A stretch of DNA of 64,000 bases from Enterobacteriaceae bacterium (GTDB lineage Bacteria; Pseudomonadota; Gammaproteobacteria; Enterobacterales; Enterobacteriaceae), in NCBI GenBank assembly GCA_031261005.1, contig JAISKF010000016.1, positions 42,300 to 106,299 of the forward strand, in the 5' to 3' direction. The notes beneath the pieces were generated by a model. It saw only the letters and a program-made list of their open reading frames with translations. It was not told where the DNA came from and ran no database searches. Of this stretch, positions 37,776 to 49,565 are shown piece by piece. Position numbers and translations under genes: made by a program. How positions within the stretch are numbered: position 1 is the first letter of the stretch; each line of letters starts with the position of its first letter.

Positions 37776-38582
37776 ATGAAATTTATCTCTTTTAACATCA
37801 ATGGATTAAGAGCAAGACCACATCAACTTGCTGCCATCATTGAGCAACATCAACCTGATGTGATCGGCTTGCAAGAAACTAAAGTCCATGACGACATGTT
37901 TCCTCTTGAAGAAGTCAGTCAATATGGCTATCACGTCTTTTATCACGGGCAAAAAAGTCATTATGGCGTAGCGTTATTGACAAAAGCCGAACCGCTGGCA
38001 GTAAGAAAAGGCTTTCCCGCTGATGATGACGAAGCACAACGCCGCATCATTATGGCAGATCTCGCCACACCGATGGGAACGCTGACAGTGATTAACGGCT
38101 ATTTTCCGCAGGGTGAAAGCCGCGATCATGAGACTAAATTCCCTGCTAAACAGAAGTTTTATGCTGATTTGCAATCCTATCTGGAAAATCAACTCAGTCC
38201 GGCAAATCCTGTCGTGATTATGGGTGATTTGAATATCAGCCCGACTGATCTCGATATTGGTATTGGTGAAGAAAATCGCAAACGCTGGCTACGCACGGGG
38301 AAATGTTCATTCCTGCCGGAAGAGCGTGAATGGCTGGACAAATTGATGAGCTGGGGATTAGTGGATACATTCCGTCAAGCCAACCCAAATACCAGCGACC
38401 GCTATTCATGGTTTGATTACCGTTCTCGCGGGTTTGATGAAAATCGCGGGCTGCGTATCGACCTGATTCTCGCCAGCCAAACACTGGCTTCGCACTGTAT
38501 CGCTACCGGTATTGATTACGATATTCGGGCGATGGAAAAACCGTCTGATCATGCGCCGATTTGGGCGGAATTTAAACTCTAA
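37776..38582 (+). CDS. xthA: Exonuclease III
   Basis: 268 residues from the ATG at 37776 (the E. coli length). It has the EEP-superfamily active-site motifs: [28 protein letters not shown] (catalytic Glu), [25 protein letters not shown] (Asp, Asn) and [12 protein letters not shown] (Asp, His). It is the major AP endonuclease and 3'-5' exonuclease on double-stranded DNA. An earlier in-frame ATG at 37761 lies inside the preceding gene and is not the family start. A repeat element begins right after its stop. Confidence 0.97.
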   Translation: MKFISFNINGLRARPHQLAAIIEQHQPDVIGLQETKVHDDMFPLEEVSQYGYHVFYHGQKSHYGVALLTKAEPLAVRKGFPADDDEAQRRIIMADLATPMGTLTVINGYFPQGESRDHETKFPAKQKFYADLQSYLENQLSPANPVVIMGDLNISPTDLDIGIGEENRKRWLRTGKCSFLPEEREWLDKLMSWGLVDTFRQANPNTSDRYSWFDYRSRGFDENRGLRIDLILASQTLASHCIATGIDYDIRAMEKPSDHAPIWAEFKL

Positions 38583-38718
38583 TTAACCTGAACTTTAGAT
38601 AAAAACTTATATTTTTACGATAAATTTCAAGTAATTGTATTGTTCTTCGTAGGGGCGGCAACCTGCCGTCCGTTGATTTCAGTGTGGTTTGGCGGGCGGC
38701 AGGTTGCCGCCCCTACAA
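38583..38718. repeat. Composite REP/BIME element, copy g (right arm missing)
   Basis: TTAACCTGAACTTTAGATAA directly follows the xthA stop. The core at 38648-38717 has two perfect hairpins, GGGCGGCAACCTGCCG and its mirror GGCAGGTTGCCGCCC, with the GATTTCAGTGTGGTTTGG spacer subtype. The element ends abruptly where the topB 3' end begins. Confidence 0.88.
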
Positions 38719-38755
38719 GTGCAGGAGGGAAATTGGGTTTTACTTCTCTCTTTAT

Positions 38756-40684
38756 TTACGTCTCTTTCTTCACCGCTTTTGCCCGTTTCTTCTTTGGTTT
38801 ACTCTCTGACTTTGTTGCTGCCTGCGGTGTGCTAATACCTTTAAATAGCGGCATTCGATTCTGTTTTGCTTGTTGGATTAGCGCCTGCAATGTCACGACC
38901 ATCGGCTGCATAAAATCTTGATAACGACACTGTTTCTCGCTGATTTGGGTTAAAGTGGATTCCCAATGCGCGGTCATATCAGGACGAGCAGCAATTTCTG
39001 GCAGACAGTGAATTAAAGCGCGTCCGGCATCGGTGGAAGTAATAGAACGCCCTTTCTTTTGCAAAAACTGGCGTTTAAATAGCAGCTCGATAATTCCCGC
39101 GCGTGTAGCTTCTGTCCCCAACCCATCAGTCGCGCGCAGAATTTTCTTTAACTCTTTATCCTGCACAAAACGGGCGATCCCCGTCATTGCAGAAAGCAGC
39201 GAAGCATCGGTAAACGGGCGCGGCGGCTGCGTTTGTTTCTCCACCACTTCGCCCTTTTCGCACAATAACTCATCACCTTTGGCGACAACCGGCAACGGAG
39301 TGCCTTCGTTCTCTTCATCACGTTCTTTACTGCCTAACAGCACGCGCCAGCCTGCTTCCGCCAAAAAACGTGCTTTAGCAATAAATTTACCGCCTGCAAT
39401 ATCCAGCTCAATAACACATTTACGAAAAATGGCATCAGGGCAAAACTGCATCAGATATTGACGCGCCACCAGCTCATAAATCTTCTGTTCATCAGCACTT
39501 AGCGACACCGCCGAACTTCGCGCCGTCGGGATAATCGCATGGTGAGCATCAACTTTTTTATCGTCCCAGCAGCGATTGCGTTTTTCCATATTCAACTGCG
39601 GTACAGGGAAAAGATCCGCTCGGTGACTTTCGATTGCTACCAGTACCGCATGACGATCGGCAAAATGTTCTTCCGGCAGATAGCGGCTATCAGAACGCGG
39701 ATAAGTAATCAGTTTATGGGTTTCATATAAACGCTGACAGAGATCTAATACTTGTTGAGCGCTCAAGCCATAACGCTTGGCTGCTTCAATCTGCAATGCA
39801 GAAAGTGAAAACGGCAGCGGCGCAATATCGGTTTCCCGCTTATCGTTGTACTCCGTGACAAACGCAGGCTGACCCGTAATACGTTTAACAACGTGTTCTG
39901 CTAAAGCGCGATTGAGTAACCGCCCCTCATCGTCTTGAAAAGATTCGCAAGATTCGCTCGGCTGCCAAATCGCGGTGAAACGCTCGTCCGCTGGCGTGAC
40001 AATATGCGCTTTAACTTCAAAGAAATCTTTGGGAACGAAGTTCTCGATCTCTTCATCACGGCGCACAACTAAGCCAAGCACCGGCGTTTGCACCCTACCG
40101 ACGGATAACACGCCGTTATAACCGGCATTGCGCCCAAGAATAGTATAAGCGCGCGTCATATTGATACCGTACAGCCAGTCAGCACGGGCGCGGGCTAATG
40201 CGGAAACACAAAGCGGAATAAATTCGCGGTTATCGCGCAGTTTATCAATCGCGCGCGTTACTGCTTGCGGATTCAAGTCATTAATCAAACAACGGCGAAC
40301 TTGCTGGCGTTTAGCGGCATCAAGCTCTAGAAAATCGAGCACTTCGTCCACCAGCAATTGCCCTTCTCGATCAGGGTCTCCTGCATGAACCACTTCATTG
40401 GCTTCAACTAATAATCGTTTGATAACATTAAGTTGCTTAGTAACAGAATCGCGCGGTTTTAACTGCCACTTTTCAGGAATGATCGGCAAATCAGCCAGCG
40501 ACCAGCGAGCATAACGCGCATCATATTGATCAGGCTGCGCTTGCTCCAATAAGTGACCGACGCACCACGTCACCACTTGATCATTACCGCAGACAATAAA
40601 ACCGTCCTGCCGTTTATGCGGTTTAGGTAATACATCAGCGATCGCCCGTGCCAGACTCGGTTTTTCGGCAATAAACAGGCGCAT
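38756..40684 (-). CDS. topB: DNA topoisomerase III
   Basis: 642 residues (E. coli 653). It is a type IA topoisomerase with the TOPRIM start [19 protein letters not shown], acidic [19 protein letters not shown], and the active-site Tyr in [16 protein letters not shown]. The C-terminal tail is Lys-rich ([16 protein letters not shown]). It decatenates replication intermediates. It lies 49 bp after selD in the same direction, and selD-topB is an E. coli pair. Confidence 0.97.
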   Translation of the reverse strand: MRLFIAEKPSLARAIADVLPKPHKRQDGFIVCGNDQVVTWCVGHLLEQAQPDQYDARYARWSLADLPIIPEKWQLKPRDSVTKQLNVIKRLLVEANEVVHAGDPDREGQLLVDEVLDFLELDAAKRQQVRRCLINDLNPQAVTRAIDKLRDNREFIPLCVSALARARADWLYGINMTRAYTILGRNAGYNGVLSVGRVQTPVLGLVVRRDEEIENFVPKDFFEVKAHIVTPADERFTAIWQPSESCESFQDDEGRLLNRALAEHVVKRITGQPAFVTEYNDKRETDIAPLPFSLSALQIEAAKRYGLSAQQVLDLCQRLYETHKLITYPRSDSRYLPEEHFADRHAVLVAIESHRADLFPVPQLNMEKRNRCWDDKKVDAHHAIIPTARSSAVSLSADEQKIYELVARQYLMQFCPDAIFRKCVIELDIAGGKFIAKARFLAEAGWRVLLGSKERDEENEGTPLPVVAKGDELLCEKGEVVEKQTQPPRPFTDASLLSAMTGIARFVQDKELKKILRATDGLGTEATRAGIIELLFKRQFLQKKGRSITSTDAGRALIHCLPEIAARPDMTAHWESTLTQISEKQCRYQDFMQPMVVTLQALIQQAKQNRMPLFKGISTPQAATKSESKPKKKRAKAVKKET

Positions 40685-40733
40685 CAGCGTTTATCTTTTA
40701 GCATAAGATTTTGCATTTTATCTCGGCGAAACA

Positions 40734-41777
40734 TCAGAGAACCTCAATTAAAGCATGATCTTCTTGCGGTTCTATTAACTCGCCAATCGCGGTTAAAGTG
40801 ATGTGATAACGCTGCGCGATTTGCTGAATTTCAGCTTCGGCTTCAGGTAAAACCGCGATCAGTAAACCGCCGGAAGTTTGCGGATCACATAATAATTTGC
40901 GTTGTAAATCAGTTAATTTGCCCACTAAATGCCCGTAACTATCGAAATTACGCTGCGTACCGCCTGGCACGCAGCCCTCTTCGATATACTGTGCAACATC
41001 AGGTAATTTTGGTACGGCATCAAACCAAACATTGGCTTGCAGCCCTGATCCCTGACAGATTTCACTTAAATGCCCCAGCAAACCAAAACCGGTTACGTCC
41101 GTCATGGCAGTAACGCCGTCCACTTTCGCCAACTCTGCGCCCGATTTATTTAACTGGCACATGATTTCTGTCGCTAATCCTTGATGTTCAGGGCGTAATT
41201 TACTTTTCTTTTCTGCGGTAGTGAGAACACCGATGCCTAATGGTTTAGTCAGGAATAATTTACAGCCCGCTTTTGCTGCGCTGTTCTTTTTAATCTGTGC
41301 GGTACTCACCATGCCAGTCACGGCTAAACCAAAAATCGGTTCCGGCGCATCAATAGAATGCCCGCCAGCCAGAGAAATACCGGCTTGCTGACAAACATAA
41401 CGTCCGCCATCAATCACTTTCTGCGCGATTTCCGGCGCAAGTTTATCAATCGGCCAGCCAAGAATAGCAATCGCCATAATGGGACGACCGCCCATAGCGT
41501 AAATATCACTGATGGCATTGGTCGCTGCAATACGACCGAAATCGAAAGGATCATCAACAATTGGCATAAAAAAGTCGGTAGTGCTAATAATGCCGATACC
41601 GTTGCCAATATCATACACAGCGGCATCATCACGGGTTTCATTACCTACTAACAGGTGAGGATCAATAAATTTTTCCTGTTCAGAATGAAGAATCGTTTCC
41701 AGCACTTTCGGCGAGATTTTACAACCGCAGCCAGCGCCATGACTGTACTGAGTTAAACGAATAGCCTGCTCTGACAT
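40734..41777 (-). CDS. selD: Selenophosphate synthetase
   Basis: 347 residues from the ATG at 41777, with AAGGAG 9 nt before it (E. coli 347). It has the N-terminal catalytic stretch [20 protein letters not shown] with Cys (not Sec) at the usual position and the essential Lys. [35 protein letters not shown] and [14 protein letters not shown] follow. It makes selenophosphate from selenide and ATP for Sec-tRNA and 2-selenouridine. An in-frame ATG at 41804 gives a 9-residue extension and is unlikely. Its ydjA neighbour is upstream, as in E. coli. Confidence 0.97.
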   Translation of the reverse strand: MSEQAIRLTQYSHGAGCGCKISPKVLETILHSEQEKFIDPHLLVGNETRDDAAVYDIGNGIGIISTTDFFMPIVDDPFDFGRIAATNAISDIYAMGGRPIMAIAILGWPIDKLAPEIAQKVIDGGRYVCQQAGISLAGGHSIDAPEPIFGLAVTGMVSTAQIKKNSAAKAGCKLFLTKPLGIGVLTTAEKKSKLRPEHQGLATEIMCQLNKSGAELAKVDGVTAMTDVTGFGLLGHLSEICQGSGLQANVWFDAVPKLPDVAQYIEEGCVPGGTQRNFDSYGHLVGKLTDLQRKLLCDPQTSGGLLIAVLPEAEAEIQQIAQRYHITLTAIGELIEPQEDHALIEVL

Positions 41778-41854
41778 GTGATGATTCTCCTTTCCGAATT
41801 TCAATAAGACTAACGGTCTGTTTTAGACGCATTAACTTTCGTTAAAAACTTTCA

Positions 41855-42403
41855 TTAAAAATAAGAAACAAACGATGAAATCTCCGGCACTTTCACTTTT
41901 GTCGGCGGAGTTACCGGCGTACCAAGATAAAGAAAGCCAACAATTTTATCTTGTTCACGGCAGCCAAATGCTTCCCGAACCAACGGGTGTTCTGTCCAGA
42001 AACCTGTACGCCAGATACCATTAAAGCCTTGCGCTACTGCTGCCATCTGCATTGCTTGTACCGCGCAGCTTGCCGTAGCGACTTGCTCCCAATGCGGTAC
42101 TTTATGATGTTCAGTACAATGGGCAATGACAGTGATAATCATCGGTGCGCGTGTAGGTCCTTTTACGGATTTTTCTTGTATCGACTCATCTTTATCAGCA
42201 TCAATAGCAGCAGCTAACAGCACATCGCTAAAACGACTGCGCGCATCACCCTCAATAATGACAAAGCGCCACGGCTGCAATCCGCCATGATCCGGCGCTC
42301 TCATTCCAGCTCGGATAATATTATCCAATACTTCGCCTTGCGGCGCGGGTTCTGCCAATCGGGAAGCGGAGCGTCGATTCAGTAACAATTCCAAAGCATT
42401 CAT
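41855..42403 (-). CDS. ydjA: Nitroreductase-family flavoprotein YdjA
   Basis: 182 residues from the ATG at 42403 (GGAGA 6 nt before; E. coli 183). It is a minimal nitroreductase fold: [15 protein letters not shown] with the Arg-Arg-Ser FMN-phosphate site, [20 protein letters not shown], and [17 protein letters not shown] near the C-terminus. YdjA is among the smallest nitroreductases and its physiological substrate is unknown. It is first of the same-strand ydjA-selD-topB run and divergent from sppA. Confidence 0.95.
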   Translation of the reverse strand: MNALELLLNRRSASRLAEPAPQGEVLDNIIRAGMRAPDHGGLQPWRFVIIEGDARSRFSDVLLAAAIDADKDESIQEKSVKGPTRAPMIITVIAHCTEHHKVPHWEQVATASCAVQAMQMAAVAQGFNGIWRTGFWTEHPLVREAFGCREQDKIVGFLYLGTPVTPPTKVKVPEISSFVSYF

Positions 42404-42445
42404 AATATTCTCCTGATAAAAATTGATAATAGGGATAATTTCCAA

Positions 42446-42582
42446 ATAGCAGGTTATATTATTACGATAAATTTCAAATAATTATATGGTTTTTACGTAG
42501 GCGCGACAATCTGTCGCCCGTGAACCCACCGCTTTGTTAATTAATTGTTTTTACCATGTTCTTATCCAAATTTGAGATTAAT
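42446..42582. repeat. Composite REP/BIME element, copy h (single hairpin)
   Basis: The left end is degenerate. Inner arm TATTATTACGATAAATTTCA is followed by a core at 42496-42520 with one hairpin (GCGACAATCTGTCGCCCG), a remnant spacer AACCCACCGCTTTGTTAA and the right end TTCTTATCCAAATTTGAGAT. Confidence 0.82.
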
Positions 42583-42614
42583 TATACCCAATAGATTTAG
42601 AGATGACGGAAATA
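42583..42614. repeat. Short ERIC-like remnant
   Basis: TATACCCAATAGATTTAGAG followed by ATGACGGAAATA keeps the two ERIC ends with no middle. It is the same shape as 23585-23615. Confidence 0.45.
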
Positions 42615-42721
42615 TAAAGTTAAAAAATAGTTACTAACACCGCTTTCTGCACTGGCTTTTTTACTCTCAACCTTTAGGATACGCACTATTATTGTTTTAT
42701 CGCTCAACCAATGGAGCAACT

Positions 42722-44581
42722 ATGCAAACTTTATGGCAAATCTTTGCTGCTATCTTTAAATTTAGCTGGCGCACGCTTAATTTTATTCGTCAGGCTTTTT
42801 TCAATCTGCTGTTTCTTATCATCTTGCTGATTGGTCTGGGCGCTTATTTTCAGGTGCATGACAGTGATAATCGACCGGCAAAAGGTGCGCTGCTGGTTAA
42901 TCTGAGCGGTTCGATTGTCGATACGTTAAGTTCTGACTATAAATTACGCCAGTTTAGCCAAGAACTGCTCGGCAGCAATAGTAAAGAGGCTCAAGAAAAT
43001 TCACTGTTTGAAATCGTCAAACAAATTCGTTATGCCATTGATGATGATCAAATTAGCGGCATTGTGCTGTCATTAAATGATTTAGTCGGCGCTGATCAGC
43101 CCTCTCTGCGTTATATCGGTAAAGCGTTAAAAGAGTTCCGCGACAGCGGCAAGCCGATCTACGCAATTGGTGATAACTACACACAAGCGCAATATTATCT
43201 CGCCAGTTTTGCCAATCAGATTTATCTGTCACCGCAAGGCGCGGTCAATTTACCGGGCATTGCCACAAACGGACTGTATTACAAGTCATTGCTGGATACG
43301 CTAAAAGTAACGACTAATATTTTCCGTGTCGGCACGTATAAATCAGCGGTAGAGCCGTTTATCCGCGATAACATGTCGCCGGAAGCGCGTCAGGCAGACA
43401 ATCAATGGCTCAGTGTGCTGTGGTCGAACTATCTGACCGATGTGGCAGCCAATCGCCAGCTTTCCATCGCGCAAGTTTATCCTGAACCCGATCAACTAAT
43501 CGCTCAGCTTAAAGCCAGCAACGGCAATAGCGCAGAACTGGCGCTAAAAAATAAGCTGGTCGATGCCATTAACTCTCATAGCGAAGTAGAAAAAATACTC
43601 ACTAAAGAATTTGGTTGGGATAAGCAAAACAAAAACTTTAACTTCACCAGTATCTATCACTATCAAATTCCTGAACCGCTGGTGACGGAGAAAACTGTAC
43701 CGGAAATTGCGGTGATCTTCGCTAATGGCGCGATTATCGATGGCACAGAAATGCCTGGAATGGTTGGCGGTGAAACGACTGCTAAACAACTACGCGATGC
43801 GCGTCTCAATAACAATGTAAAAGCGGTTATTTTGCGGGTAAACAGTCCGGGCGGCAGCGTTACTGCTTCGGAAATGATCCGCGATGAAGTACAGGCAGTA
43901 AAAGCAGCAGGAAAACCGGTTGTAGTTTCAATGGGCGGACTCGCGGCATCGGGCGGATATTGGATCTCCACTCCTGCTGATTATATTGTTGCCAGCCCAA
44001 GCACACTGACCGGCTCAATCGGTATTTTTGGCATTATCAATACCTTTGAAAACTCGCTAGATGCCATCGGCATTCATGCTGATGGTGTATCTACATCGCC
44101 TTTAGCCGGTGCGAATATCACGCAAGCACTATCGCCGCAATTTAGTGAAATGATGCAGTTAACAATTGAGAACGGTTATAAAAACTTTATCAATCTGGTC
44201 GCTAACGCCCGCCATAAAACAGCGCAGGAAGTGGATAACATCGCACAGGGTCGCGTCTGGATTGGCAGCGACGCCAAAAACAACGGCTTAGTCGATGAAC
44301 TCGGTGATTTTGATGATGCGCTGAATAAAGCCGCTAAACTGGCAAAACTCGACGATTACGAGGTGCTTTGGACAACCAATGCACCAAGTTTAAGTGATGT
44401 TCTGTTTGGTCAGACGTCCGTTTCAATCAACAATCTGTTACCTGAAATACTTAAAATTCAATTACCTGCTCCACTGCAACAAGTCGCTGATGATATGAAC
44501 CAGCAACCGGGCTTCTTCGGTAATTTGAACGACCCAAGTCATCGTTATATTTATTGTTTGAGTTGTAGTTACAGTAATTAA
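42722..44581 (+). CDS. sppA: Signal peptide peptidase SppA (protease IV)
   Basis: 619 residues from the ATG at 42722, with GGAG 6 nt before it (E. coli 618). It has an N-terminal membrane anchor (LNFIRQAFFNLLFLIILLIG) and two tandem S49 domains. The catalytic Lys lies in RVGTYKSAVEPF (first half) and the Ser in MGGLAASGGYWIS (second half). It digests cleaved signal peptides in the inner membrane. An ATG at 42692 would add ten residues without support. The TAA stop forms part of repeat element i. ansA and pncA follow in the E. coli order. Confidence 0.97.
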   Translation: MQTLWQIFAAIFKFSWRTLNFIRQAFFNLLFLIILLIGLGAYFQVHDSDNRPAKGALLVNLSGSIVDTLSSDYKLRQFSQELLGSNSKEAQENSLFEIVKQIRYAIDDDQISGIVLSLNDLVGADQPSLRYIGKALKEFRDSGKPIYAIGDNYTQAQYYLASFANQIYLSPQGAVNLPGIATNGLYYKSLLDTLKVTTNIFRVGTYKSAVEPFIRDNMSPEARQADNQWLSVLWSNYLTDVAANRQLSIAQVYPEPDQLIAQLKASNGNSAELALKNKLVDAINSHSEVEKILTKEFGWDKQNKNFNFTSIYHYQIPEPLVTEKTVPEIAVIFANGAIIDGTEMPGMVGGETTAKQLRDARLNNNVKAVILRVNSPGGSVTASEMIRDEVQAVKAAGKPVVVSMGGLAASGGYWISTPADYIVASPSTLTGSIGIFGIINTFENSLDAIGIHADGVSTSPLAGANITQALSPQFSEMMQLTIENGYKNFINLVANARHKTAQEVDNIAQGRVWIGSDAKNNGLVDELGDFDDALNKAAKLAKLDDYEVLWTTNAPSLSDVLFGQTSVSINNLLPEILKIQLPAPLQQVADDMNQQPGFFGNLNDPSHRYIYCLSCSYSN

Positions 44582-44645
44582 CCTGAACTTCGGATAAAAA
44601 AATTATGTTATCGTATGGGCGGCAATCTGCCGCCCATACAAATAT
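44578..44645. repeat. Composite REP/BIME element, copy i (short)
   Basis: TTAACCTGAACTTCGGATAA overlaps the sppA stop. The left AT arm is shortened, and one perfect hairpin follows at 44612-44641, GTATGGGCGGCAATCTGCCG then CCCATAC. No right end. Confidence 0.82.
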
Positions 44646-44728
44646 TTCATTTAGTGAAACCATTCCGTTTCACTCTTCCACAAAAATAGCGGAAACTAAA
44701 TTTCTCTGCTAATAAGTGACCGTAACCC

Positions 44729-45754
44729 ATGCAAGATAAGCAAAAGAAATCAATTTACGTAGCCTACACCGGCGGCACGATAGGAATGCTGCGCTCAGAG
44801 AATGGCTATATTCCGGTATCGGGGCATCTGCAAAAGCAACTGGCACAGATGCCGGAATTCCATCATCACGATATGCCTAAATTTGTCATTCATGAATATC
44901 AGCCGTTGATTGACTCTTCTGATATGACGCCGCAGGACTGGCAACATATCGCCGAAGATATTTACCGCAATTATGCGTTTTACGATGGTTTTGTGATTTT
45001 GCACGGCACTGACACGATGGCGTTCACCGCCTCCGCGCTCTCATTTATGCTGGAAAATCTCGCTAAACCAGTGATTGTGACCGGATCACAAATCCCGCTG
45101 GCAGAGCTGCGATCTGACGGGCAAACGAATTTGCTCAATGCGTTATATCTGGCGGCAAATTATCCTATTAATGAAGTTTGCCTGTTTTTCAATAACAAGC
45201 TGTTTCGCGGCAACCGCTCTACCAAAATTCGTGCCGATGGCTTTGAGGCTTTTGGATCGCCGAATTATCCGGTGCTATTGGAAGCGGGTATTCATATCAA
45301 GCATTTCGGAGCAGTAGATAATCTCCCTTGCTCCGGCACGTTCCAGATTCACCCGATTTCACCGCAACCGATCGGTGTAGTGACAATTTACCCCGGCATT
45401 TCGGCAGACATTATCCGCAATTTCCTGCAACAACCCGTTAAGGCGCTTATTTTACGTTCGTATGGCGTCGGCAATGCACCGCAGCACCCTGCATTACTAA
45501 AAGAGCTGCGTGATGCCGCTGCGCGTGACATTATTGTGATTAATTTAACGCAATGTCTCTCTGGCAGCGTCAATATGAACGGTTACGCCACAGGCAATGC
45601 TTTAGCTCATGCTGGCGTGATCAGCGGATTTGATATGACGGTCGAAGCGACACTGACAAAACTACATTTTCTGTTTAGTCTCGGTTTACCAATTGATCAA
45701 ATCAGAATGTTGATGCAGCAAAATTTACGCGGTGAATTAACTGAAAATATTTAG
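44729..45754 (+). CDS. ansA: Type I (cytoplasmic) L-asparaginase AnsA
   Basis: 341 residues (E. coli 338). It has the first catalytic Thr in VAYTGGTIGMLRSENGY and the second triad in GFVILHGTDTMAFTASALSF. The C-terminal allosteric half ends IDQIRMLMQQNLRGELTENI. It hydrolyses asparagine to aspartate and ammonia; the type I enzyme has low affinity and is constitutive. It lies 45 bp before pncA in the conserved sppA-ansA-pncA order. Confidence 0.96.
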   Translation: MQDKQKKSIYVAYTGGTIGMLRSENGYIPVSGHLQKQLAQMPEFHHHDMPKFVIHEYQPLIDSSDMTPQDWQHIAEDIYRNYAFYDGFVILHGTDTMAFTASALSFMLENLAKPVIVTGSQIPLAELRSDGQTNLLNALYLAANYPINEVCLFFNNKLFRGNRSTKIRADGFEAFGSPNYPVLLEAGIHIKHFGAVDNLPCSGTFQIHPISPQPIGVVTIYPGISADIIRNFLQQPVKALILRSYGVGNAPQHPALLKELRDAAARDIIVINLTQCLSGSVNMNGYATGNALAHAGVISGFDMTVEATLTKLHFLFSLGLPIDQIRMLMQQNLRGELTENI

Positions 45755-45799
45755 CATTATATATCAACGAGTTTCATTAAAACGCATCAAGGTATACCA

Positions 45800-46423
45800 A
45801 TGAAAAAAGCGCTGCTTCTAATTGATCTACAAAATGATTTTTGCCTCAATGGTGCGCTGGCTGTACCAGAAGGTGATGACGTTATCGATATTGCCAATCA
45901 AGCCATCAGGTTATTTCATCAACGCAACTTACCGATTATCGCTACTCTTGACTGGCACCCTGCGGATCACAAAAGTTTTGCTGTTAATTCCGGTACGCAA
46001 ATTGGTGAAACGGGCGAGTTAAATGGATTACCGCAAATTTGGTGGGCGGAACATTGTGTACAAGGTACAAAAGGTGCGGAATTACACCCTAGACTCGAAA
46101 AGCAATTGATCAACAAATTGATCTACAAAGGGCAAAATAATGAAATTGATAGTTACAGTGCCTTTTTTGATAACGGAAAACTGTCTGAAACCGAACTAAA
46201 TTCATGGTTAACCAGCCAGAATATTAAGCAATTAGTGGTATTAGGATTAGCCACTGACTACTGTGTGAAATTCACAGTATTAGATGGCTTGGCGCTCGGT
46301 TATCAAATTGAACTTATTGCTGACGGTTGTCGCGGCGTTAATTTACAACCGCATGACAGCCAGCAGGCGTTAACGGAAATGGTTCAGAATGGAGCAAAAA
46401 TCATTCGCCTGGTAGACATTTAA
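45800..46423 (+). CDS. pncA: Nicotinamidase PncA
   Basis: 207 residues. It is an isochorismatase-fold amidase: catalytic Asp in LLLIDLQNDFCLNGALAVPE, the metal-binding DWHPADHKSFAVNSG, and the nucleophilic Cys in VLGLATDYCVKFTVLDGLAL. It converts nicotinamide to nicotinate for NAD salvage. AAGG lies 7 nt before the ATG. It follows ansA after 45 bp. Confidence 0.96.
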   Translation: MKKALLLIDLQNDFCLNGALAVPEGDDVIDIANQAIRLFHQRNLPIIATLDWHPADHKSFAVNSGTQIGETGELNGLPQIWWAEHCVQGTKGAELHPRLEKQLINKLIYKGQNNEIDSYSAFFDNGKLSETELNSWLTSQNIKQLVVLGLATDYCVKFTVLDGLALGYQIELIADGCRGVNLQPHDSQQALTEMVQNGAKIIRLVDI

Positions 46424-46465
46424 TACCGATATAAAGTCATTTGCCCTCTTAATTTCATCATTGTT

Positions 46466-46495
46466 CGTACAGGCAGCAAATTGCCGCCTATACGA
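46466..46495. repeat. Isolated single GTAC-hairpin, copy j
   Basis: CGTACAGGCAGCAAATTGCC then GCCTATACGA is one REP-like hairpin without arms, between the pncA and msrB stops. Confidence 0.65.
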
Positions 46496-46540
46496 ATAAA
46501 TTCTTTTGCTGAAACGTTTTTGTTAAAATTTTGTATCAAA

Positions 46541-46948
46541 TCACCCTAAAGTTTCTTCACCACTCTCTTCATCAACAAATTTCATTGATGCTGAATTAGT
46601 ACAGTAGCGTTTTCCTGTCGGCGGCGGACCATCAGGAAAAACATGTCCGATATGGGCATCACACTTACCGCAGCGGATCTCAACTCGCGGTCTATTCAGT
46701 GAATAATCATCAAGATAACGCACAGCTTCCGGTGTAACCGCTTCAAAAAAACTGGGCCAGCCGCAACCGGCATCAAACTTAGTATCTGAGTAAAAAAGCG
46801 GCGAATTACAGCAAATACAGTAGTAAGTTCCTGTCTTATTATTGTGCAAAAGTTTACCGGTATGAGGCGTTTCTGTACCGCGTTCCTGTGTCACGAAATG
46901 TTGTAATTCTGACAATTGATTAATTTTATTATTCAATTTGTTATCCAT
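46541..46948 (-). CDS. msrB: Methionine-R-sulfoxide reductase MsrB
   Basis: 135 residues (E. coli 137). Zinc ligands lie in [20 protein letters not shown] and [19 protein letters not shown], and the catalytic Cys in [17 protein letters not shown]. It reduces the R epimer of methionine sulfoxide in proteins. It is divergent from gapA, as in E. coli, sharing a 362-bp upstream region. Confidence 0.96.
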   Translation of the reverse strand: MDNKLNNKINQLSELQHFVTQERGTETPHTGKLLHNNKTGTYYCICCNSPLFYSDTKFDAGCGWPSFFEAVTPEAVRYLDDYSLNRPRVEIRCGKCDAHIGHVFPDGPPPTGKRYCTNSASMKFVDEESGEETLG

Positions 46949-48306
<1,358 letters not shown>

Positions 48307-48330
48307 AATCGTGCGTAACATCTGATTCCT

Positions 48331-48358
48331 GAGGGCAGCGATTAAGCTGCCCTTTTTT
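48331..48358 (+). terminator. Intrinsic terminator of gapA
   Basis: Stem AGGGCAGC / GCTGCCCT with a 6-nt loop, then a run of T, about 25 bp after the stop. Confidence 0.9.
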
Positions 48359-48443
48359 ATTGGCGTTATACTATCTTCTTATCGTTATACTATCTTCTTG
48401 TCGCGATAGACTTTAACTGCGCTGCTATCATAAGGTTAACATT

Positions 48444-49346
48444 ATGTCTGATTCTCTTTTCTCATTACCTATCGAACAGCAATTAACTCCTTATCTTACG
48501 TTACGTAAAAAAGGTGAATTACCCATCATTGTCGTGAATCACCCAAAAGCCAGAGGCGCGATCGCTTTGCAGGGCGCTCATCTGCTTGCCTGGCAACCCA
48601 ATGGTGAAGAACCGGTAATATGGTTAAGCGAAAAAAGTCTCTTCAAAGCCGGTGAACCAATACGCGGCGGCATTCCGATCTGCTGGCCCTGGTTTGGCAA
48701 AGTAAACACGCCCCCGCACGGTTTTGCCCGTAATGAAGAGTGGCGATTAACTGCTCATGATGAAAGCGACCATTGTGTCTGGCTGACTTTCTCACTAAAA
48801 GATAACGAAAACACCCGAAAAATCTGGCCTCACTCATTCTGTCTTATCGCACGGATAAAAATCGGCACATGTTGTGAAATTGAGCTGGAATCACATGGCG
48901 ATGACTACAGTATCACCGCAGCTCTGCATTCCTATTTCAATATTGGTGACATTAACCAGGTAAAAGTGTGCGGACTCGGCAATCATTACTTCGATAAAAT
49001 CGCAGGCGGAACATACGACACCAGCGATAAAAAGCTCACATTCAACGGCACAGTTGATCGCATATACACGCAACCAGAAGCCTTTAGCGTAATTCAAGAT
49101 CCGGTATTAGGTCGCTCCATTGAAATCCATCACCGCAACGCTAACGATGTTGTGGCATGGAATCCAGGCGCAGAAGGTACCAGCGGTATAAACGATATGG
49201 CGAATGACGGCTATAAAAAAATGGTCTGCGTCGAAACTGCCAGCGTCAGCAAACCAATCGAAGTTGAAAACGATAAATTCCACTATTTATCGGCAACAAT
49301 TCGTTGCCACCGAAATTTGGTAGAGAACTCGTCTGACAGTAAATAG
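48444..49346 (+). CDS. yeaD: Glucose-6-phosphate 1-epimerase YeaD
   Basis: 300 residues (E. coli 294). It is a galactose-mutarotase-like beta-sandwich with GAHLLAWQPNGEEPVIWLSE, the RGGIPICWPWFG motif, ALHSYFNIGDI containing a conserved His, and VCVETASVSKPIEV near the end. It equilibrates anomers of hexose-6-phosphates. It is next to gapA, as in E. coli, separated from it by the gapA terminator. Confidence 0.95.
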   Translation: MSDSLFSLPIEQQLTPYLTLRKKGELPIIVVNHPKARGAIALQGAHLLAWQPNGEEPVIWLSEKSLFKAGEPIRGGIPICWPWFGKVNTPPHGFARNEEWRLTAHDESDHCVWLTFSLKDNENTRKIWPHSFCLIARIKIGTCCEIELESHGDDYSITAALHSYFNIGDINQVKVCGLGNHYFDKIAGGTYDTSDKKLTFNGTVDRIYTQPEAFSVIQDPVLGRSIEIHHRNANDVVAWNPGAEGTSGINDMANDGYKKMVCVETASVSKPIEVENDKFHYLSATIRCHRNLVENSSDSK

Positions 49347-49373
49347 CATAAGAGATTAAAATATATTAGTTTT

Positions 49374-49401
49374 CGTAAGGGCGGCAACCTGTCGCCCTTA
49401 C
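49374..49401. repeat. Isolated REP-like hairpin, copy k
   Basis: CGTAAGGGCGGCAACCTGTC then GCCCTTACA is a single hairpin with GTAA/TTAC feet and no arms, 27 bp after the yeaD stop. Confidence 0.65.
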
Positions 49402-49457
49402 ATTTTATTCTTTTTTATCAAAAAATTGGCGACAATTTACCAGAATTCAAAACCTGA

Positions 49458-49495
49458 ATAAAAAAAATCCGCAACCATTCCGATCGCGGATTTTT
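49458..49495 (-). terminator. Bidirectional terminator between yeaD and mipA
   Basis: Perfect 10-bp stem AAAAATCCGC / GCGGATTTTT with a 13-nt loop; on the minus strand a tract of T follows. It can end both convergent transcripts. Confidence 0.78.
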
Positions 49496-49565
49496 CTTCA
49501 TCTCTTCATTTCTTCATCAATATCAACTTATTCAAATAAACAGCGCTTATGGCTGCCCTAAGCGA

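Larger units (their letters stand above)
42404..42721. other. Divergent spacer ydjA/sppA, mostly repeat
   Basis: 318 bp. Copy h of the composite repeat occupies most of it and an ERIC-like remnant lies at 42583-42614. The sppA promoter must lie in the last 110 bp or inside the repeat. Confidence 0.5.

Noticed and set aside
40734..41777. Selenocysteine codon in selD
   Set aside because: The active-site position is an ordinary Cys codon and no in-frame TGA is present.
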